Positions 8,206 to 11,953 of a DNA stretch of 11,953 nt are shown one piece after another. The stretch is taken from assembly GCA_026985945.1 (NCBI GenBank), contig JALSPN010000129.1:1-11953 (forward strand). Direction: 5' to 3'. Positions within the stretch are counted from its first letter, which is position 1. Every line of letters starts with the position of its first letter. The position numbers and the translations under genes were made by a program. Source of the stretch: Thermodesulfobacteriales bacterium. Its GTDB lineage: Bacteria > Desulfobacterota > Thermodesulfobacteria > Thermodesulfobacteriales > Thermodesulfatatoraceae. The notes under the pieces were generated by a model. It saw only the letters and a program-made list of their open reading frames with translations. It did no database searches and had not been told where the DNA came from.

Positions 8206-8228
8206 AACCGCAAATCAGGAGTGCGGCT
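8206..8228 (-). promoter_or_regulatory. Small hairpin in the pilD-valS intergenic region
   Basis: On the minus strand, AGCCGCA and TGCGGTT (one G-U pair) form a 7-bp stem around a 9-nt loop, CTCCTGATT. The downstream sequence ATAAACTTT is only weakly T-rich, so it is a poor rho-independent terminator for the prepilin peptidase gene. It could equally be a leader structure for valS. No T-box features were recognised. Confidence 0.3.
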
Positions 8229-8271
8229 AGTTTGAGATTCCAGGATTAAATTTTCCAAAATGATTGACTCT

Positions 8272-9039
8272 TCAAAATGGTAGCCAAAAGGCCAGAAAAC
8301 GTGGATAAAAAAGATATATCAGGGCCCCCAAGGCAAGAAAAGGGCCAAAGGGGAGGGCATAGGTGCGGACTTCTTTCACTTTTCGGATGAAAGTCAGAAT
8401 TATTCCGGCTGTAGCGCCGGTGAAGGAGGCCAGAAGGAGGACCGGAAGAAGGCTTTTTACACCTAGAAAAGCCCCTATCATGGCGAGCAGCTTGAGATCT
8501 CCTCCCCCAAGCCCCTCTCTTTTGGTCAGGAAATAATAAAATTCTGCCACCAGATAAAGCCCCCCGGCGCCACAAAGCGCCCCGAGAAGGGCCTCCAGAG
8601 GGGTCGTGAGGGGGTTAAAAGGGGATGAGGCAAGCCCTACCAGAATTCCGGGCAGGCTTATCTCATCGGGGATGATCTGAAATTCGAGATCGATAAAGCT
8701 TGCTACCAGAAGGGCACAGGCAAAAGCAAGAAAGATAAAATAGACGGGCTTAAGACCGAAATGCATGTAGAGGGCACCGGCGAGAAAGACCGTAGCCAGC
8801 TCTACTACCGGGTAGCGCCAGGAAATAGGGGCCTTACAATAGCGGCAGCGCCCTCGCAGAATGAGATAGCTCAGAAGCGGGATGTTATCATACCAGGCAA
8901 GGGGTTTTCGGCAGTGCGGGCAGTGAGAACCAGGCCATATGATAGATTCTTCTCGCGGAAGACGATAAATACAGACGTTTAAAAAACTGCCGAGCACGGC
9001 TCCCAGGATTAAGGCGATTGCCAATTCGAGGCCTTTCAT
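8272..9039 (-). CDS. pilD: Prepilin peptidase (type IV leader peptidase/N-methyltransferase)
   Basis: A 255-residue polytopic inner-membrane aspartic protease that cleaves, and probably N-methylates, type IV prepilins and type II secretion pseudopilins. The N-terminal segment GAVLGSFLNVCIYRLPR is the family hallmark. Two cysteine pairs, C40-x2-C43 and C65-x2-C68, make up the cytoplasmic zinc-binding loop associated with the methyltransferase activity. The catalytic aspartates are D117 (FIDLEFQIIPDE) and D181 (GLGGGDLKLLAM). About seven to eight hydrophobic segments follow. The ATG at 9037-9039 overlaps the PilZ gene's TGA, and the purine-rich end of that gene (AAGAGGAG) serves as its Shine-Dalgarno, so translation is likely coupled. 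No pilin or secretion genes lie in the window, so whether it serves pili or type II secretion is open. Confidence 0.96.
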   Translation of the reverse strand: MKGLELAIALILGAVLGSFLNVCIYRLPREESIIWPGSHCPHCRKPLAWYDNIPLLSYLILRGRCRYCKAPISWRYPVVELATVFLAGALYMHFGLKPVYFIFLAFACALLVASFIDLEFQIIPDEISLPGILVGLASSPFNPLTTPLEALLGALCGAGGLYLVAEFYYFLTKREGLGGGDLKLLAMIGAFLGVKSLLPVLLLASFTGATAGIILTFIRKVKEVRTYALPFGPFLALGALIYLFYPRFLAFWLPF

Positions 9040-9407
9040 TTCTCCTCTTCCCGAACTAGTTGACGGTAAAGATCACGAGCTTCTTCGAGGATAGGCAAAA
9101 TTTTCACGAATTTGGCGTAAACACGGTGGAGACGATCCGGAAACTCCAGAAACTCAATTCCCATGCCAGGTCGTTCGGGAATTCCGTGATGCCGGACAAT
9201 CCCTTCTACAGGGAGGGGGCCAATACAGGGAAGCATAAGGATGAGGGAGACCTTTTCTCCTACCGGGATAAGATCTTCCCTCGTGCTCTCTACAAAACAG
9301 CCCGTCAGGGAAAGGTCACAGAGGAAAACGTGCGTTTCCTGATCGTTCAAAAAGGCCGGCAAGCGGCAACAATACCGGGGGCTCTTTCGGCGATCTGTAA
9401 AAAACAT
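9036..9407 (-). CDS. PilZ-domain protein (putative cyclic-di-GMP receptor)
   Basis: A 123-residue single-domain soluble protein. Both cyclic-di-GMP-binding motifs of PilZ are present near the N-terminus: RxxxR (RKSPR, about residues 7-11) and DxSxxG (CDLSLTGCFVES, about 31-36). These precede a beta-barrel pattern (VSLILMLP...VEGIVRHHG...GMGIEFLEF). The C-terminus is helical (ILPILEEARDLYRQLVREEEK). I chose ATG 9405-9407. A TTG three bases upstream is in frame but would abut the AGGAGGT at 9411-9417, and even the ATG has a short spacing of 3 nt. The gene overlaps the prepilin peptidase by 4 nt, tying it to pilus or secretion functions. Ligand binding is inferred from the motifs; the protein partner is unknown. 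Confidence 0.9.
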   Translation of the reverse strand: MFFTDRRKSPRYCCRLPAFLNDQETHVFLCDLSLTGCFVESTREDLIPVGEKVSLILMLPCIGPLPVEGIVRHHGIPERPGMGIEFLEFPDRLHRVYAKFVKILPILEEARDLYRQLVREEEK

Positions 9408-9473
9408 CAAACCTCCTTCAAATATTTTTTAAATTTATAGTATCCATCGGTTGGAAACAAAGAAAGGAAAAAA
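9408..9473. promoter_or_regulatory. Divergent AT-rich promoter region (PilZ gene / beta-CASP gene)
   Basis: This 66-nt spacer separates two divergent genes and must hold both transcription starts, unless these lie inside the genes. A TATAGT at 9436-9441 fits a -10 box for the plus-strand gene. On the minus strand an overlapping TACTAT with TTTCTT 17 nt upstream fits a weak promoter for the PilZ-pilD operon. AGGAGGT (minus, 9411-9417) and AAAGG (plus, about 9463-9468) are the two ribosome binding sites. Exact promoter positions are guesses. Confidence 0.4.
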
Positions 9474-10793
9474 ATGGGTTTTTTAACCTTTGAAGGCGCC
9501 TGCGGCACGGTTACCGGAAGCCTTTATTTACTGGAAACCGCCGGTAAAAAAATCCTGATAGATTGTGGCCTTTACCAGGGCCTTGAGGCCGAAAAATCAA
9601 ACGCTTCCTTTCCCTTTGATCCGCATGAGATCGACTATGTCCTCTTAACCCATGCCCATCTTGATCATTCCGGAAGACTGCTGGAACTTGTTCGTGATGG
9701 TTTCAGGGGAGAAATCCTGACCACCCGGGCCACGATCGAGCTTCTGGAGATTGTGCTTGAAGATCGTTTACACCTCGAACCTCACCTGGGACCCAAAGAT
9801 CTGGCTGCCAGCGTCCTTGAACTCTGCTGGCCTTTTGAATACGAGAAGATCTTTGACATTCCCGGAGGGATCCATTTCCGCCTGCGAGATGCCGGCCATA
9901 TCCTTGGTTCAGCCCACCTGGAGCTCTGGTGTGAGGGGCAGAAATTTGTCTTTTCAGGAGATATTGGCCGGAAGGGCACTCCCATTATCCGGGACCCCTC
10001 GCCCCCTGAGGAGGCTGACTACCTCATCATGGAATCTACCTATGGGGGTCGGACACACCCTCCCTTTGACCTTGCCAAAAGACAGCTCAGGCTTGTGATA
10101 GAAAAGGCCCAGGAAGAGAGGGCCCGCGTTTTTATCCCCTCATTTGCCATCGGTCGAACTCAGGAATTGCTATACTTTTTAAACGAGCTGGTCGAAGGCG
10201 GGGAAGTTAAGCCCCTTCCCGTGGTGGTGGATAGCCCCATGGCCCTCAAGGTTACCCGAGTTTACGCCAAACACACCGAACTTTATGATGAGGAAACCCT
10301 GGCCAGGCTTTCCCGCGGAGACCGGATCTTTTCCTTTCCGCTCCTCTTCTCCGCCGCTTCGGTAGAGGCCTCCCGGCGTATCGAAGACCTGGAGCCTCCC
10401 TACGTGGTCATTGCCGGCTCCGGGATGGTAACCGGAGGCCGGATTATCGAGCACCTTAAGAGACACCTTCCAGAGAGAAACACCTTCGTGGTATTTGTAG
10501 GCTTTCAGGCCCAGGGGACACCAGGCCGAGAAATACTCAAGCGAAGGCCTGAAGTTAAGCTTGATAAAGTGTGGGTGGAAAACCGGGTCCGTATCTTCCG
10601 CATCGAGGCCTTCTCCGCTCATGCTGACCAGGAAGAACTCCTGAGCTGGCTGAGAGGTTTCAAGAAAATCCCTTCGAGGATCTTCCTCTCCCACGGAGAG
10701 CCCGGGGCCCGTGCGGCCCTCAGGAGGGCCATCGAAGAACATTTTGATACCCGGGTGGAGACCCCATCCCTTATGAGCCGTCTTTTCTTTTAA
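9474..10793 (+). CDS. MBL-fold beta-CASP ribonuclease-type protein (Ysh1/CPSF73-like)
   Basis: A 439-residue cytoplasmic metallo-beta-lactamase/beta-CASP protein of the RNA-processing group, related to CPSF-type nucleases in archaea and bacteria. Zinc ligands in order: HAHLDH (60-65), H142 in DAGHILGSA, D163 in SGDIGR, H383 in FSAHADQ, and H407 in LSHGEPGA. The inserted beta-CASP domain is marked by IPSFAIGRTQELLYFL and VIAGSGMVTGGRIIEHL, and an RMMBL-type C-terminus contains GFQAQGTPGRE. No KH domains precede it, so it is the short bacterial form. The start ATG has AAAGGAAAAAA before it, and the protein begins with the family-typical GFLTFEGACGTVTGSxYLL. It is divergent from the PilZ operon and convergent with the next gene. 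Nuclease activity is inferred; the natural RNA substrate is unknown. Confidence 0.94.
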   Translation: MGFLTFEGACGTVTGSLYLLETAGKKILIDCGLYQGLEAEKSNASFPFDPHEIDYVLLTHAHLDHSGRLLELVRDGFRGEILTTRATIELLEIVLEDRLHLEPHLGPKDLAASVLELCWPFEYEKIFDIPGGIHFRLRDAGHILGSAHLELWCEGQKFVFSGDIGRKGTPIIRDPSPPEEADYLIMESTYGGRTHPPFDLAKRQLRLVIEKAQEERARVFIPSFAIGRTQELLYFLNELVEGGEVKPLPVVVDSPMALKVTRVYAKHTELYDEETLARLSRGDRIFSFPLLFSAASVEASRRIEDLEPPYVVIAGSGMVTGGRIIEHLKRHLPERNTFVVFVGFQAQGTPGREILKRRPEVKLDKVWVENRVRIFRIEAFSAHADQEELLSWLRGFKKIPSRIFLSHGEPGARAALRRAIEEHFDTRVETPSLMSRLFF

Positions 10794-11880
10794 AGACGAA
10801 GACCTTCTTTCCTCCGTGTTCGAAGGCCGCCACCATGTTAAGAGGGAAGGGAAACCGGGCTGGAAGCCGTTTTTTGGGGAAAATCAAAGTGAGCTGCCAT
10901 TCCCGCAAAGGGCCCTTAAAGCGGGCTGCCAGTTCCTGAAGAGGCTTTTTGGCAAGCCCCAGGCGGCCACCAAAAGGGGGGTTGGTAACCACAAAGCCCG
11001 GGGCCTTATCAGGTGGGAGGACATGAGCCACCTCTTTGATCTCAAGATTCAAATAAGGGGTCACCTCAGCGGCCAGAGCGTTCTGGAAGGTGGCCTGCAC
11101 GGCTTTAGGGTCTCTATCGTTCCCATAGAAACGAGCCCGGGGTTCCCGAAGGCATTTTTGGGCCTGATTGAGGAGCTCTTCCCAGAGAGACGGTGAAAAA
11201 TTTTTCCATTTTTCGAAGGCAAAAGACCGCTTAAGCCCTGGGGCCCGATTCATCGCTATCCAGATGGCCTCAATAAGAATAGTACCTGTGCCACAGAAAG
11301 GATCGAAAAAGGGGGCCTTCTCGTCCCACCCCGAAAACATGACCAGAGCGGCAGCAAGATTCTCCCGCAGAGGGGCAGGCCCTTTGGCCACCTTGTAACC
11401 CCGTCGAAAAAGATCCCCGCCGGAAGAATCAACCTTAAGGAAGATTTCATCCCTAAAAAGCCTCACCACCAGAAGTGGGGCCTCTTCGTCTTTGGTAAGG
11501 GGAATTTCCCGCCCAAGCCTTCTCGAAATAGCCCGGGCAATCCTTTCCGCTACGGCCTCCGAATGATAAAGCTTTGATTTACGACAGGTGACCCGAATCC
11601 GGATGCCAGAGGCCTGAGAAAAATAAATCTCCCAGGGATAACGGGAGGCTTTTTCTACCAGTTCCTGGAAACTTGTGGCGCGAAAGCGCCCAACCTTTAG
11701 AAGGACTCTGTTTGCCAGGCGCGACCAGAGATTGAGTAGATAAAGCTCTTTAAGCCCGCCCTGAAGGGCAAACCCCCCTTTTTCTTTCTTACCTGAAAGG
11801 CCAAGTTCTGTAATCTCTCGGGCTAAGAGGTCCTCAAGGCCTGGAGGGCAAACGGTAAAAATTTCAAAGACACTTGCCAT
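10771..11880 (-). CDS. THUMP-domain class I SAM-dependent methyltransferase (RlmL N-half / YpsC-like)
   Basis: A 369-residue nucleic-acid base N-methyltransferase. Residues ~1-60 (FEIFTVCPPGLEDLLAREITELG) are the ferredoxin-like start of the family, and a THUMP RNA-binding domain spans about 60-155. The Rossmann methyltransferase domain follows, with its SAM-binding motif DPFCGTGTILIEA at 193-205 and the catalytic NPPF motif at 300-303 (TNPPFGGRLG). This matches the m2G2445-forming N-terminal half of E. coli RlmL and stand-alone YpsC proteins. It lacks the second methyltransferase domain of enterobacterial RlmL and is of normal size for the short form. The only usable start is ATG 11878-11880; the in-frame TAA lies 9 nt upstream and the Shine-Dalgarno (GGAAG) is weak and close. 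Likely substrate is 23S rRNA, by homology only. Confidence 0.93.
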   Translation of the reverse strand: MASVFEIFTVCPPGLEDLLAREITELGLSGKKEKGGFALQGGLKELYLLNLWSRLANRVLLKVGRFRATSFQELVEKASRYPWEIYFSQASGIRIRVTCRKSKLYHSEAVAERIARAISRRLGREIPLTKDEEAPLLVVRLFRDEIFLKVDSSGGDLFRRGYKVAKGPAPLRENLAAALVMFSGWDEKAPFFDPFCGTGTILIEAIWIAMNRAPGLKRSFAFEKWKNFSPSLWEELLNQAQKCLREPRARFYGNDRDPKAVQATFQNALAAEVTPYLNLEIKEVAHVLPPDKAPGFVVTNPPFGGRLGLAKKPLQELAARFKGPLREWQLTLIFPKKRLPARFPFPLNMVAAFEHGGKKVFVFKRKDGS

Positions 11881-11953
11881 GCTTCCACTTTAATCACCAG
11901 CCCCTGCACCGCAACGAGATTTATCGATTTTAACTAGTAGAGGAGACAGCCAA
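11881..11953. promoter_or_regulatory. Divergent intergenic end with a Shine-Dalgarno for a plus-strand gene outside the window
   Basis: The last bases contain AGGAG (11941-11945) followed by 8 nt to the window edge, ideal spacing for a start codon at or just past the border. The AT-rich stretch near 11920-11935 could hold promoters for either direction, including the methyltransferase gene on the minus strand. No clear -35/-10 pair was identified. Confidence 0.4.

Noticed and set aside
9408..9410. TTG as the PilZ gene start
   Set aside because: It directly touches the AGGAGGT, leaving no spacing; the adjacent ATG at 9405-9407 is better, though still close.
1..11953. CRISPR array, tRNA, rRNA or phage/defence cluster
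   Set aside because: No regularly spaced repeats, no tRNA or rRNA-like stretch recognised, and all large frames are assigned to known non-defence families.

Overview
The window reads as chromosomal DNA from a Gram-negative bacterium, probably a thermophile. It encodes a tripartite-type efflux pump, a prepilin peptidase and a PilZ protein. The thermophile guess rests on Lys/Glu/Arg-rich proteins, a family 4 (Fe-S) uracil-DNA glycosylase, very short intergenic spacing, and a general resemblance to sulfur-metabolising thermophiles such as Thermodesulfobacteriota. That placement is an inference from protein style, not from any database match.

Layout. (1) Positions 1-4864, plus strand: a three-gene run with almost no spacing. 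It holds the 3' part of an HlyD-family membrane-fusion adaptor, a complete 1070-residue RND permease starting 2 nt later, and a family 4 uracil-DNA glycosylase whose ATG directly follows the permease stop codon. (2) Positions 4865-5524: the only sizeable non-coding stretch. It holds a roughly 403-bp decayed IS3-family element with both inverted ends, a piece of orfA, and a frameshifted piece of orfB; the middle of the element is missing. (3) Positions 5525-9407, minus strand: in transcription order, a PilZ-domain protein, a prepilin peptidase overlapping it by 4 nt, and, after a 107-nt gap, valyl-tRNA synthetase. (4) Positions 9474-10793, plus strand: a beta-CASP metallo-beta-lactamase ribonuclease-type protein, divergent from the PilZ gene across a 66-nt AT-rich spacer. 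(5) Positions 10771-11880, minus strand: a THUMP-domain RNA/DNA methyltransferase whose 3' end overlaps the ribonuclease gene tail-to-tail by 23 nt. The last 73 nt look like an upstream region ending in a Shine-Dalgarno sequence for a plus-strand gene just outside the window.

Functional links. The adaptor and permease form one export system; an outer-membrane channel is not seen here. The PilZ/prepilin peptidase pair suggests type IV pilus or type II secretion biology with possible cyclic-di-GMP input. valS, the beta-CASP protein and the THUMP methyltransferase are RNA-centred housekeeping genes. No candidate for a new multi-gene system stands out. The points most worth a second look are the IS3 deletion derivative, the arginine at the proton-relay lysine position of the RND pump, and the glycosylase placed in the efflux operon.
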